Part shown: positions 7,748-16,067 of the stretch, one piece after another
Layout of the letters: every line of letters starts with the position of its first letter
Position numbering within the stretch: the stretch's first letter is position 1
NCBI GenBank assembly: GCA_002419585.1
Contig: DIGJ01000001.1
Coordinates: forward strand, 1 to 29,057
DNA from: Lachnoclostridium sp. UBA5725
Lineage (GTDB): Bacteria; Bacillota; Clostridia; Lachnospirales; Lachnospiraceae
Reading direction: 5' to 3'
DNA: 29,057 bases
Program-made: the position numbers and the translations under genes
The notes under the pieces: model-generated
The model's input: the letters and a program-made list of their open reading frames with translations, nothing else
What the model was told of the DNA's origin: nothing
Database searches by the model: none

Positions 7748-8533
7748 ATGAAATTAAATCAAGTCGAAAATAAGATAAAAGAAGAACTTCAAAACTCTTG
7801 TCAGATGATTTATGCTTCCGATGCTTTAAAACAAAAAATTGATCAGCAAATTGAAAATCAATCAAAAAAGGAGAGCTATATGAAAAAGAAAATAAGTATA
7901 AAGAAAATCGCTGTAGTTGCAGCCGTTATTTGTGTGTTTGCTACCGGAACCTGTTTTGCTAGCGGAAAAGTCCAGTCGCTAGTATCAAGGTCGAATATAT
8001 TTAACGTAGAACGTGATTTTTCTAAATTAGATAAGCTGGAAGAAGAAATAGGATATGATGTAAAAGCAGTTCAGTCATTTGAAAACGGTTATACTTTTCA
8101 AAATATGGAAGCCGAAGATGTAGAAGGATTAGATGAAAATAACAATAAAGTGGCAACCTACAAATGCCTAGACATTAACTATGAAAAGGATGGTGAAGAA
8201 TTAGATTTAAATATATCAAAAGGAATTTCGGAGGAAGACAAACAAACGCCAACCGAAACTAGACAAATCAATGGAATAACTTTAGAATACAATCTGGATA
8301 CCTATAAATTTGTTCCTGAAGGTTATGAAATGACCGAGGAAGACAATGAAAACTTATCGAAAGAGCATTACTATATTTCAGTAGGGGCAGAAGATGAAGA
8401 AGTAGAAATAAAGCAGGTTTCTTTTTTGTCCTGGGAGGAAGATGGTGTAAAATATAGTTTCATGCAGGATGATACAAAATTAAGTGTAGATGAACTTGTT
8501 AAAATGGCTTCGGAAGTGATTGCAAGTAAATAA
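7748..8533 (+). CDS. Probable anti-sigma factor, single-pass membrane protein
   Basis: A 261-residue protein with a short cytoplasmic N-terminal helix region (about 1-45), one membrane segment (IAVVAAVICVFATGTCFA, about 52-70) and an acidic outside domain of about 190 residues. The layout and position 48 bases after the ECF sigma gene are what an anti-sigma factor needs; I see no zinc-binding HxxxCxxC motif, so it is not of the ZAS type. I prefer the ATG at 7748, with GGAGAAAG upstream, over the in-frame ATG at 7727. An in-frame ATG at 7880 has an even better ribosome site. Partner and signal are inferred from context. Confidence 0.7.
   Translation: MKLNQVENKIKEELQNSCQMIYASDALKQKIDQQIENQSKKESYMKKKISIKKIAVVAAVICVFATGTCFASGKVQSLVSRSNIFNVERDFSKLDKLEEEIGYDVKAVQSFENGYTFQNMEAEDVEGLDENNNKVATYKCLDINYEKDGEELDLNISKGISEEDKQTPTETRQINGITLEYNLDTYKFVPEGYEMTEEDNENLSKEHYYISVGAEDEEVEIKQVSFLSWEEDGVKYSFMQDDTKLSVDELVKMASEVIASK
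7868..7882 (+). promoter_or_regulatory. Internal ribosome site with in-frame ATG inside the anti-sigma gene
   Basis: AAGGAGAGCTATATG lies 132 bases (44 codons) inside the gene, in frame. The resulting product would start MKKKISIKKIAVV, which by itself looks like a signal peptide or signal anchor with a possible cleavage site after CFA. Two products from one gene, with and without the sigma-binding tail, are possible. It could also be the only true start. Confidence 0.4.
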
Positions 8534-8543
8534 AAGAAAATTA

Positions 8544-8586
8544 AATGGAACCTGTGAGATATTTTTCACGGGTTCCATTAATTTCT
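8544..8586 (+). terminator. Rho-independent terminator of the sigma/anti-sigma operon
   Basis: AATGGAACCTGTGA (8544-8557) pairs with TCACGGGTTCCATT (8566-8579), a 14-pair stem including one wobble, over an eight-base loop. An AATTTCTAT tract follows. It lies ten bases after the anti-sigma stop. Confidence 0.75.
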
Positions 8587-8608
8587 ATCATAAATTTCTA
8601 TATACATA

Positions 8609-8637
8609 TTGAAACGATATTCCTAATAAGATATGAT
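8609..8637 (+). promoter_or_regulatory. Sigma-A promoter of the PAP2 gene
   Basis: TTGAAA (8609-8614), 17 bases, TATGAT (8632-8637), predicting a start near 8644 and a leader of about 70 bases. Confidence 0.65.
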
Positions 8638-8715
8638 AGAATGTGTATCCACTGAATTCTCCTATAGAATTTAGAAGTTAGTACATAGACTGATCCAATC
8701 AGAAAGGAAATACAT

Positions 8716-9225
8716 ATGGAATTAAGCTTTCTTCATGCAATACAATTGATACGAAATCCTATTTTTGATGCCGTTATGGTATTTTTTTCGACGGCAGGGA
8801 ACCGTGGTTTGATTTGGATTATCATAGGTCTTACCTTTCTTTGTATCAAAAAATATAGAAAATGTGGGATTATCGTACTGCTAAGTTTATTCGCATCGGT
8901 TCTTTTTGGTAATACCATTCTAAAACACGTAGTGGAGCGCTCAAGGCCTTGCTGGGTCGACACAAGCGTATCGCTTTTAATTGCAAATCCAAGGGACTAT
9001 TCCTTCCCTTCTGGTCACACCTTTTCTTCTTTTGCAGCTGCCACCAGTATTTATTTAAACCAGAAAGAAATGGGTAAAATGGCGTATGTTTTGGCGGCAA
9101 CAATTGCCTTTTCAAGACTCTATCTTTTTGTACACTATCCAACGGATGTATTCGCTGGAGCGATTCTTGGAGCACTTACTGCTTTTATCATTACAAAACT
9201 TTGTAACCGTTATTTGGTAATGTAA
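8716..9225 (+). CDS. PAP2-family membrane phosphatase
   Basis: A 169-residue membrane protein with the complete three-part signature of PAP2 acid phosphatases: K70-x6-R77-P78, P98-S99-G100-H101, and S133-R134-x5-H140-x3-D144. Five or six hydrophobic segments surround these, so the active site faces outward, as in bacterial undecaprenyl-diphosphate phosphatases of the BcrC/PgpB type. Undecaprenyl pyrophosphate or another lipid phosphate is the likely substrate, but sequence cannot decide which. It has its own promoter and a GAAAGGAAA ribosome site. The gene stands alone between the sigma operon and the pilus operon. Confidence 0.88.
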   Translation: MELSFLHAIQLIRNPIFDAVMVFFSTAGNRGLIWIIIGLTFLCIKKYRKCGIIVLLSLFASVLFGNTILKHVVERSRPCWVDTSVSLLIANPRDYSFPSGHTFSSFAAATSIYLNQKEMGKMAYVLAATIAFSRLYLFVHYPTDVFAGAILGALTAFIITKLCNRYLVM

Positions 9226-9233
9226 AAAAAGAC

Positions 9234-9262
9234 TTGTATATCAATATAATTTGTGATATTAT
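9234..9262 (+). promoter_or_regulatory. Predicted promoter of the Tad-like operon
   Basis: TTGTAT (9234-9239), 17 bases, TATTAT (9257-9262), with a second TATAAT shifted by three bases. The start would be near 9270, leaving a leader of about 100 bases with two weak hairpins: CTTG-CGTCTTAGGA-CAAG, and TTGGC-ATTTC-GCCAA about 50 bases before the first gene. Confidence 0.55.
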
Positions 9263-9372
9263 AATTTTACAAATAAATAATAATTCTTGCGTCTTAGGAC
9301 AAGTATATCTATTTTTCTTGGCATTTCGCCAACTTATCAGCGTAATTAAAATAATAGAAAGTGAGGAGGAAC

Positions 9373-10299
9373 ATGGCTTACAAGACCTATAAGGGGAAAA
9401 GGCGTCGTGCGCTTTTATTTGGTGCACCGGCTTTTATTTTAGTACTTTTTGCTGGAATCACGATAGTGAAACAGACAAACTATGTAAAAGAACTAAAGGA
9501 AGTCTATGAAGCAAAAACAAATGAGCTAGAAGATTTAAAAACAAAGCAGGTTAAATTTGCATATGTTACAAACCAAGATATCAAAGCAGGAGAACGCATA
9601 GATAGTACACAGGTGTCTTATGATAGTATTTATTCCTCTATGGAGGAGCCCTTATTTGCAAGTATTGGAGAAGAATATAAAATTGCATTGGTTGATATTC
9701 CTACAGGGACCCAGATCCTTAATTCCATGGTGGCTCCAGAAGAAATTGATCCAGCTGTACGAGAAGAAGAATTTAACGTATTTTATTTATCCAAAAATCT
9801 TGCCGAGTTTGATGTAGTAGACATCCGCATCTTTTATCCCAATGGAGAAAACTATATTGTACTTAGTAAGAAAATTCTAAAAGGATTGAATCTTGAAACT
9901 GCAAACTGCCGATTGTGGCTTGATGAACAAGAGACACTCTTGCTATCGTCTGCTATCGTAGATGCTTATCTGATACCTGGGACTTATTTATACACGACAA
10001 AATATGTGGAAAGTTCAATTCAGGATGCTTCCACCGTTACCTATATGCCATCCAAAGAAACAATCGACCTGATTGCAAAATCGCCAAATATCCTAGAACA
10101 GGCAAAAATGTCACTCAGTAAGGAAATAAGAGAAGATATCGAAAGCCGTAATGATCAGTTTATGAAAGAAGAAGGTAAAGAAAAGGCAATCGAAGCTTTT
10201 CCGGAGTTTGTAAATCAAGGAATCACAAAAAAAGAAGAAAATGAAGCAGTTATCACACATGATGCAAAGGAGGAAGAAGAGATTATCTATGTTGACTAA
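9373..10299 (+). CDS. CpaB/RcpC-like SAF-domain protein of a Tad-type pilus
   Basis: A 308-residue protein with a basic N-terminus, one membrane segment (ALLFGAPAFILVLFAGITI, about 15-33), a short coiled coil (about 38-60), and then a SAF-like domain (VTNQDIKAGERIDSTQVSYD, about 65-85). This is the architecture of CpaB/RcpC, which helps assemble Flp pili at the cell surface. The C-terminal tail is acidic and low-complexity (KEEENE, KEEEEIIYVD). I start at the ATG of 9373; a GTG at 9361 would sit inside the ribosome site GAGGAGGA. It opens an operon that continues to 18760. Homology to CpaB is by domain order, not a strong full-length match. Confidence 0.7.
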   Translation: MAYKTYKGKRRRALLFGAPAFILVLFAGITIVKQTNYVKELKEVYEAKTNELEDLKTKQVKFAYVTNQDIKAGERIDSTQVSYDSIYSSMEEPLFASIGEEYKIALVDIPTGTQILNSMVAPEEIDPAVREEEFNVFYLSKNLAEFDVVDIRIFYPNGENYIVLSKKILKGLNLETANCRLWLDEQETLLLSSAIVDAYLIPGTYLYTTKYVESSIQDASTVTYMPSKETIDLIAKSPNILEQAKMSLSKEIREDIESRNDQFMKEEGKEKAIEAFPEFVNQGITKKEENEAVITHDAKEEEEIIYVD

Positions 10300-10999
10300 A
10301 ACAGAATACCGTACGATAGGATTTGCCGGAAGCGGGCAAATAGAATGTATTGCGGGTTGTGCAATTCTATTGAGAAAACAAGGTAAGAAACTATTACTTA
10401 TGGATTTTTCAAAAACAGCAGAACTTCGAAGTATGATTCCACTACCCAAAGATTTGGAATATGCAAGAAATTTTGTGTTGTCATATCGTGAATATGATTA
10501 TATAAATGCTGATGATTCTACGAATGTAGAAGATTATGCCTTTGATTATGATTTCGTACTTGTTGATTTTGGCAGAAACATACACCATGCCCAGATTGGA
10601 GTATGTAATGAAATGTTTTATATAACGGATCTACGTCGTCATAATGTTCTGATTTTAAAGCAGTACGAAAAAACAGAAAATCAGCATGTTATACTCAAAC
10701 ATTTTCTTCCAGGTGGAGAAACTCCAGAATCCATTGCCGAGGAATTGAATATTGATTTAACACATCTTTTTGTTTTGCCATATGAAGAAAAAGAAATGAT
10801 TCCATTCTTATGCGGTACACCAATTGATAAAATAAATTTTCGTCATTTTAGTTATGATACAAGGAATCTGATCAGCCATATTATCAATGAAAAAAATGAA
10901 ATTATATACGAACCAAACAAAGTCCAGGGATTGGGTAAAAAACCAAGAAATATAATAGAAAGATTTTGTTGGAAGGGTAGGGAGCATGTATGGTCGTAG
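10289..10999 (+). CDS. Degenerate ParA/TadZ-like P-loop protein
   Basis: A 236-residue protein with the shape of a MinD/ParA-type ATPase: beta strand RTIGFAG, a glycine loop G11-F-A-G-S-G-Q, a helix, then KKLLLMDF (D39) and YDFVLVDFG (D93). The loop lacks the Walker lysines and the Thr/Ser that holds magnesium, so nucleotide hydrolysis is doubtful. In Tad systems TadZ is such an atypical ParA relative that places the machine at its site. It overlaps the end of the CpaB-like gene by 11 bases; the ATG at 10289 is preceded by AAAGGAGGAAG at a rather long spacing, and TTG at 10292 is possible. The next gene is a second protein of the same kind. Confidence 0.6.
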   Translation: MLTKTEYRTIGFAGSGQIECIAGCAILLRKQGKKLLLMDFSKTAELRSMIPLPKDLEYARNFVLSYREYDYINADDSTNVEDYAFDYDFVLVDFGRNIHHAQIGVCNEMFYITDLRRHNVLILKQYEKTENQHVILKHFLPGGETPESIAEELNIDLTHLFVLPYEEKEMIPFLCGTPIDKINFRHFSYDTRNLISHIINEKNEIIYEPNKVQGLGKKPRNIIERFCWKGREHVWS

Positions 11000-11790
11000 C
11001 TTTTTATTCACCCATGCACGGACAAACTGGTACGAGTAGCAATCTTTTGTCAATCGCCCTCTTACTTGCCTTAAAATATCAAAAGAAACTTTTTCTTATG
11101 GAAAGCCATTTCGAAAAAAATGCGCTGGAATCTATGCTGGTCAAAATGCCAAAGCCAAGGGAACTTTCCGTATATGAAGACTTTGGGATAGACCTTCTTA
11201 CAAGAAGTAAAGTTCTAATAAATCTTGCTGAAGAACAGTTAATAAATGCAAGCTTTTCTTTTCTTAATAATCAGATCCATCTCTTACCCGGAACGAGGCA
11301 GATAGATCGGGACATCTTTGAACAATCCATTCATCAAACAATTTTAGACGTGATAGAGATAGCGGACCTTCATCATGACATGGTCTTAATTGATGTAAAT
11401 GCAAGCAAAAATAGACTATCAAATCAAATTTTAGAACGAGCCGATTTAATCGTTGTAAATCTATCACAAAATCCCTGGTTAATAAAACAGTTTTTTAAAG
11501 AATCGCAAAATGAAAAAGAAAAAATAATTTATCTTCTTGGAAACTACGATAAAAACAGCCATTTTAATCTGAGGAATTTGTCGTATGAATTTCCAATGTT
11601 ATCAGGCAAAAATACAGCGACCATTCTATATGATGGCTCATGGAGAGATGCTATGTTTGATGCAAATACGATTGCTTTTATGCGAAAAAAGATAAATAGT
11701 GAAGGTAAAAAGAAAAAAGGTCCCTTTCTTGATGGTATTGAAAAAGCATGCCATTTGATTTTAAGAGGGGAAGGTGAGAAAAGCGTCTGA
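10990..11790 (+). CDS. TadZ/CpaE-like P-loop protein
   Basis: A 266-residue ParA/MinD-superfamily protein. The nucleotide loop reads YSPMHGQTGTSSN (residues 6-18): the overall shape of MinD's KGGxGKTT is kept but both lysines are gone. DMVLIDVNAS supplies a Walker B-like strand, and ADLIVVNLSQNP follows as in ParA folds. The position between another atypical ParA protein and the CpaF-like ATPase fits TadZ/CpaE, which localises Tad machinery. It overlaps the previous gene by ten bases and the next by 17, so the operon is translationally packed. Whether it binds ATP is unknown. Confidence 0.7.
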   Translation: MVVAFYSPMHGQTGTSSNLLSIALLLALKYQKKLFLMESHFEKNALESMLVKMPKPRELSVYEDFGIDLLTRSKVLINLAEEQLINASFSFLNNQIHLLPGTRQIDRDIFEQSIHQTILDVIEIADLHHDMVLIDVNASKNRLSNQILERADLIVVNLSQNPWLIKQFFKESQNEKEKIIYLLGNYDKNSHFNLRNLSYEFPMLSGKNTATILYDGSWRDAMFDANTIAFMRKKINSEGKKKKGPFLDGIEKACHLILRGEGEKSV

Positions 11791-13480
11791 ATGGTTGTAT
11801 TTTATAATAGCTTTTGTTGCGTTTGCTTTCATTGTAACACGAATATGGAAAAAGCCAAAGGAACTAATAAAAATTCAAAGTCCTCCTTCCTACAACCTAA
11901 ATGTATTGGAACAAGGTATTCGTGAATCTCTTACACAGGTTGTGAATCAAAATCTTTCCAAATTAAATATTAGAGCGAGTGAAATGGAAAAGTGTCAAAA
12001 GACGAGAAGTGTTCTGCGAACGACACTTCGAACCTGTGGACTTGGCGATAGTGGAGCGAAGGATTATGTGAAAGACTACATGAAAGAATTGTTACAAAGA
12101 AAATTCCTAATCACGCCGGACACCATAGACCAAATAATTCCGTTCGATACTCCGGAAAAACTAACGGTTCGTGATAAATTTGATATACTGCTTTTTCTCT
12201 ACCGTAGTAAATTCGGGTATGGACGGCGTGCACTGGAACATTTATTTATGAAATACGGATTGGATGAGCGAAAGCAAGATCTGGAAGGCAGGCCAAAATA
12301 CGAAGTTACAAAGAAGGAAATGGAGGAAATTTATATTGATGAATTACAAAAACTTAACTTTGCTGATAAATTAGAAATCTTGACGCAACGAATTTTTTCT
12401 ATGAATAAAGGAAATGGTGTAATTGATGATCTTATCTATCAAAAAATTGATGGAGTATCTGGTGGAGTAGAAGGGGCACCAGAAGATACCTATCGGTCGG
12501 TCTATATTATGTATCATGGAAAATCGATTCACCTAAGTTTTTTATCGTTTGAATCTGAAAAAGAACTGCGTCGCGTATGCAAAAATATCTATAAGTTTGA
12601 TGCGCCAGGACAGATGAGCCAAGCAACTGGTTATATGGTAAACAGTCTAAAGTCAGGAGCCAGAGTCAGTGATATGCGTCCACCGTTTGCAAGTTCCTGG
12701 ACTTTCTGGATTCGCATGTTTGATTCTGTTGAGAAACGTCGAATAGAAGAACTTTTTCCGCAAATGGGAAAAGAGCGATTGGCATTACTACTTTCTTATA
12801 TCATAAAAGGAGAGCAAACAAGTGTTATTTCCGGTCAGCAAGGCTGTGGAAAAACAACCTGTCTAGAGGCATTGGTTGACTATATTAATCCAGTGTATAA
12901 CATACGAACCATCGAACTTACCTTTGAACTGCAGCTACAGAAAGTCTATCCAAGTCGTAATATTGCTGCAATGCGTGAGACCAAGACGGTAACAACGGAA
13001 GAAGCAATTGAATTTGTTAAAAAGACGGATGCTGACGTTGTAATTTTTGGAGAAATTGCAAAAGAAGTGGAGGGAGAAAAGGTGATTAAACTCTCTCAGT
13101 CAGGAAGTAGATTCTCACTTTCGACACACCATGGTGTCAGCACGGAAGCGCTTATTAACTGGTTTCGAAATGCACTCCTTCATTGTAGTGGGTTTCATAA
13201 TGAAAAAGTGGCCGAAGAACAGGTAGTAGATGCAATTCGCTTTGATATTCATCTTGTAAAGCAATCGAATGGAGTGCGTATTATTGATCGAGTTACAGAA
13301 ATTATTCGAAATCAAAATTCCTCACAAGATATTTATCGCGTTCATGATATTATGCGATTTGAAGATGGTGAATATAAGATGATTCATTCCATCTCAGCAA
13401 GTGCGCAGAAGGCTATTTTGGGCAATTTGGAAGAGGGTGACAAAGCAGGCTTTATTCATCTAATGGAGGAAGTTTTATGA
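11774..13480 (+). CDS. CpaF/TadA-type secretion ATPase with N-terminal membrane segment
   Basis: A 568-residue type II/IV secretion ATPase. The C-terminal half carries Walker A GQQGCGKTTC (G354 to C363), an aspartate-box-like IRTIELTFE, Walker B DVVIFGEIAKE and a histidine box SLSTHHG, as in CpaF/TadA. It should power pilus assembly. The start is GTG at 11774 behind AGGGGAAG, giving an N-terminus with a hydrophobic segment (WLYFIIAFVAFAFIVTRI, about 7-24), which standard soluble TadA proteins lack. Residues 25-300 are poorly conserved linker and N-terminal domain. It overlaps the next gene by four bases (ATGA). Confidence 0.88.
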   Translation: MRKASEWLYFIIAFVAFAFIVTRIWKKPKELIKIQSPPSYNLNVLEQGIRESLTQVVNQNLSKLNIRASEMEKCQKTRSVLRTTLRTCGLGDSGAKDYVKDYMKELLQRKFLITPDTIDQIIPFDTPEKLTVRDKFDILLFLYRSKFGYGRRALEHLFMKYGLDERKQDLEGRPKYEVTKKEMEEIYIDELQKLNFADKLEILTQRIFSMNKGNGVIDDLIYQKIDGVSGGVEGAPEDTYRSVYIMYHGKSIHLSFLSFESEKELRRVCKNIYKFDAPGQMSQATGYMVNSLKSGARVSDMRPPFASSWTFWIRMFDSVEKRRIEELFPQMGKERLALLLSYIIKGEQTSVISGQQGCGKTTCLEALVDYINPVYNIRTIELTFELQLQKVYPSRNIAAMRETKTVTTEEAIEFVKKTDADVVIFGEIAKEVEGEKVIKLSQSGSRFSLSTHHGVSTEALINWFRNALLHCSGFHNEKVAEEQVVDAIRFDIHLVKQSNGVRIIDRVTEIIRNQNSSQDIYRVHDIMRFEDGEYKMIHSISASAQKAILGNLEEGDKAGFIHLMEEVL

Positions 13481-15237
13481 TAGATACATATATATGGATA
13501 GTGGGGCTTTTGCTGCTTTGTATGATCTATTCTATAATCGGGCAAAAACTCCGTAATTATGAAAAAGAAGAAATCGATCGGATTTACTTTAACCAAAAGC
13601 ATACAAACCGGCGGCAACTTTATAATTTATATGAATTTTTTACAAGCTTCTTTTTCACAAAGCACTATATTTGCAAAGTAAAAAGAAGAATGGATGTATA
13701 TTCACCAGGTGACGAAAAAGTGGCAGCAGAGCGTACCATTAAAATATTTCTTGCAACGTTTTTATTTGGCATGATTATCGTTGGAATTGTTATACTCTTA
13801 CGAACAAAGTGGATGATTGCTTTGATCTTTCTGAGTGGAATTTATTTTTTTAATACGGGGGTCATGAATTATGTTGTTGATAAAGAAGAAATGGAACTTT
13901 TACAGCATCTACTTTATTTCCTTTCGGATATTCGTCATGGATATCACGAAACTGGTATGATTGAAGAGAGTATTCATCGTGCCATTCATGATAAGACTCC
14001 AGAGGATATGCGGCTTCATGGAACGTATTTATTAAAGGTATTATCTTCCGATGATACGGAGGAAGAAATAAAAAATTATCTAGATCATGTTCCCAATCAT
14101 TATTTAAAAGAATTGTTAACCTTGTGTGTTACTGTACTTTGCTTTGGTGATCATAAATTGGAAGGGCAATCCTTATTTCTTACGAGTATTCGAAATTTAA
14201 AACAATCTGTGAATACGGAAATCCTTAGAAGAAAAAAGCAAAAGCACTTATTTGGAGGCTACTCCTTTATTCTTGTAGCTCCTATTTTTTCACTTCCCCT
14301 TATTTCGAATTGGGCTGTTCATACCATGCCATCTTTAAAAAAGTATTATGAGGGTGCGTTTGGAATTCTTTTTCCGATGGCAGCATTTTTTCTTACTTTT
14401 ATTCTTTATCAAATAAATCTTAAATTACAACAATCTTATTTTTATCAGGAAAAAGAACATAGCATTGTATTTTATCTTTGTGAAATTTATGCAATTGATA
14501 AACTGCTCCAGGCAATTGGCTCTAAAAATGAAGGATATAAACTACGACTTGAAGCACTCATAATAGAGGCGGGAGATACGATTTCAATTCGCGAACTTTT
14601 ACTAAAGAAAATAATCATGGCGATTGGGTTTTTCATACTTATAAATTGCACTTTTTTATGTATACCAGGAAATTACCAATGGTATCATGGAGTGAGTTCG
14701 CTTATTTGTGCTTATATTGCCAGTTGCTATCCCGTCTGGATGCTTTACTATGAACGTCTTTTAATGAAACATGCCAAAATGATTGAAATCATGCAATTTC
14801 AATCTATCATCTATATGCTTTCCCCAATTCCCCAAATGACACCCGAGCTATTATTATCATGGCTAGAACATTTCGCGAAAATCTTTCGCAAAAGTATATC
14901 AAAATGCATAGACTTCTTATCTGCATCCGAAGAGGAAGCATTTTCAAAGCTTTATGAAGAAGAAACTTATGAGCCATTTCAACGGTTGATAGAAAATCTG
15001 CAAGCTTGTGACCGTATTGGAGTTTTACCTGCCTTTGATGAGCTTGGTGCAGAGCGACTACATTTTCAAGAAGTCAGAAGGCAACAAGGAGAAATGTCAC
15101 TAGAAAATAAGGCTGCAGTTGGAGCATTTATTTCTATGGTTCCTACACTATTTGTAGTAATTGGCTATTTATTCTTGCCTTTTATTCTTGAGAGTTTCTC
15201 ACTATTTTCTATGCAATTAAAACAAATTAATTTTTAG
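13477..15237 (+). CDS. Fused TadB–TadC-like inner-membrane platform protein
   Basis: A 586-residue membrane protein with two T2SF-like halves. The first cytoplasmic domain is about 135-255 (LQHLLYFLSDIRHGYHETGMIEESIHRAI as six shorter helices) and the second about 440-545, ending ENKAAVGAFISMVPTLFVVIGY, which is TadC-like. Membrane pairs lie near 90-130, 265-320, 385-425 and 550-572. In usual tad operons these halves are separate genes, tadB and tadC, of about 300 codons each; here one frame of almost exactly twice that length holds both. It directly follows the ATPase that would drive it. The domain call is from helix pattern and position, so moderate. Confidence 0.72.
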   Translation: MIDTYIWIVGLLLLCMIYSIIGQKLRNYEKEEIDRIYFNQKHTNRRQLYNLYEFFTSFFFTKHYICKVKRRMDVYSPGDEKVAAERTIKIFLATFLFGMIIVGIVILLRTKWMIALIFLSGIYFFNTGVMNYVVDKEEMELLQHLLYFLSDIRHGYHETGMIEESIHRAIHDKTPEDMRLHGTYLLKVLSSDDTEEEIKNYLDHVPNHYLKELLTLCVTVLCFGDHKLEGQSLFLTSIRNLKQSVNTEILRRKKQKHLFGGYSFILVAPIFSLPLISNWAVHTMPSLKKYYEGAFGILFPMAAFFLTFILYQINLKLQQSYFYQEKEHSIVFYLCEIYAIDKLLQAIGSKNEGYKLRLEALIIEAGDTISIRELLLKKIIMAIGFFILINCTFLCIPGNYQWYHGVSSLICAYIASCYPVWMLYYERLLMKHAKMIEIMQFQSIIYMLSPIPQMTPELLLSWLEHFAKIFRKSISKCIDFLSASEEEAFSKLYEEETYEPFQRLIENLQACDRIGVLPAFDELGAERLHFQEVRRQQGEMSLENKAAVGAFISMVPTLFVVIGYLFLPFILESFSLFSMQLKQINF

Positions 15238-15257
15238 TATCTGCAAAAGTGCAGATA
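15238..15257 (+). promoter_or_regulatory. Perfect intercistronic hairpin before the first pilin gene
   Basis: TATCTGCA (15238-15245) pairs perfectly with TGCAGATA (15250-15257) over an AAAG loop. It begins on the base after the platform-protein stop and ends two bases before GAAAGGAG of the next gene. No T-run follows, so it is not a terminator. It may mark an mRNA processing point that stabilises the pilin message. Confidence 0.65.
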
Positions 15258-15270
15258 GAAAGGAGCTTAT

Positions 15271-15666
15271 ATGAAGCATATATTGGAGTTTTTTCACGAC
15301 ATTATTCCGATTGTATTCGTGGTTGGAATAATTGCAGTTGCCTTCATATTTTATAATCATACCAAAAATCTGGCAGCCGCTGGAGTAGAAAAAGCGTATA
15401 CCTTTGATGAGCAGCTAAAATATGCAGATGTCTTAGTCTATGACCAAATGACAGTATCGGGAGCAGATGTAATTAAGTTCGTCAAAGATTTTTACAAAGC
15501 AAGTGGAACAACCGGAGCATTTGACATTATTGTAAGCAATGTAAATGCAGGAAGCAAATTGGCAACCGGTGATGTAACTGCCACAGTAAGTAGTGCAGCG
15601 AAATATGTATGCACCGTAAAAAGTGATGGTGGTACGGTAACAAACGTTACTTTCTTAAAAAAATGA
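15271..15666 (+). CDS. Pilin-like membrane-anchored small protein (candidate major pilin)
   Basis: A 131-residue protein: a short N-terminus (MKHILEFFHDI), one membrane helix (IPIVFVVGIIAVAFIFY, about 12-28) and a small domain of about 95 residues with Gly/Ser/Thr/Val-rich repeats. It contains VSGADVIKFVKDFYKA, which reappears as LTGSEVINAIKRYQEE in the protein encoded at 17606, so the two are related. There is no Gly-x-x-x-x-Glu cleavage site of classical prepilins, nor a TadV-type processing motif I recognise. Being first after the platform gene, and having its own stem-loop and strong ribosome site, it is the best candidate for the major subunit. Role inferred from context. Confidence 0.6.
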   Translation: MKHILEFFHDIIPIVFVVGIIAVAFIFYNHTKNLAAAGVEKAYTFDEQLKYADVLVYDQMTVSGADVIKFVKDFYKASGTTGAFDIIVSNVNAGSKLATGDVTATVSSAAKYVCTVKSDGGTVTNVTFLKK

Positions 15667-16067
15667 AACAGTTAAGTGAGTTTCTATACGAACTGATCCC
15701 AATATTTTTGTTTTGTGTGGCAGTAACCCTTTTGCTTTTCCACTTCAAATCTCTTTCTGCTTCCTATCAATGTATGAAATACGCAATAACTTGCAATGAA
15801 ATATTTTACGAATCAAGTAATTCCCTGTATAAAAAAAGATTCGCGAGTGATGAGCAAAATGTTTTGAAGAAAGATCTTATGATTACGCTAGTTTCTGGGC
15901 TGACCTATGACATTGAATTGGATAATGTTTTATACGATAAAGATACGTTTGATTATGTGACCTTTGACTTTGGAGGTCTTGCAGACTGCTATGAAAAGAG
16001 ATATCAATACGATACAAATGGACACATTAAAGTAATTTGCTATAGCAGGAAGGAGAATAAGGAATGA
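15663..16067 (+). CDS. Small membrane-anchored pseudopilin-like protein
   Basis: A 134-residue protein with one N-terminal membrane helix (LIPIFLFCVAVTLLLFHF, about 11-28) preceded by MKQLSEFLYE, a start closely resembling the preceding pilin (MKHILEFFHD). The remainder is a small mixed domain with no motif I know. The gene overlaps the previous one by four bases (ATGA) and the next in the same way, so the three are probably made in coupled amounts. A minor pilin or assembly protein is likely, but unproven. Confidence 0.55.
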   Translation: MKQLSEFLYELIPIFLFCVAVTLLLFHFKSLSASYQCMKYAITCNEIFYESSNSLYKKRFASDEQNVLKKDLMITLVSGLTYDIELDNVLYDKDTFDYVTFDFGGLADCYEKRYQYDTNGHIKVICYSRKENKE

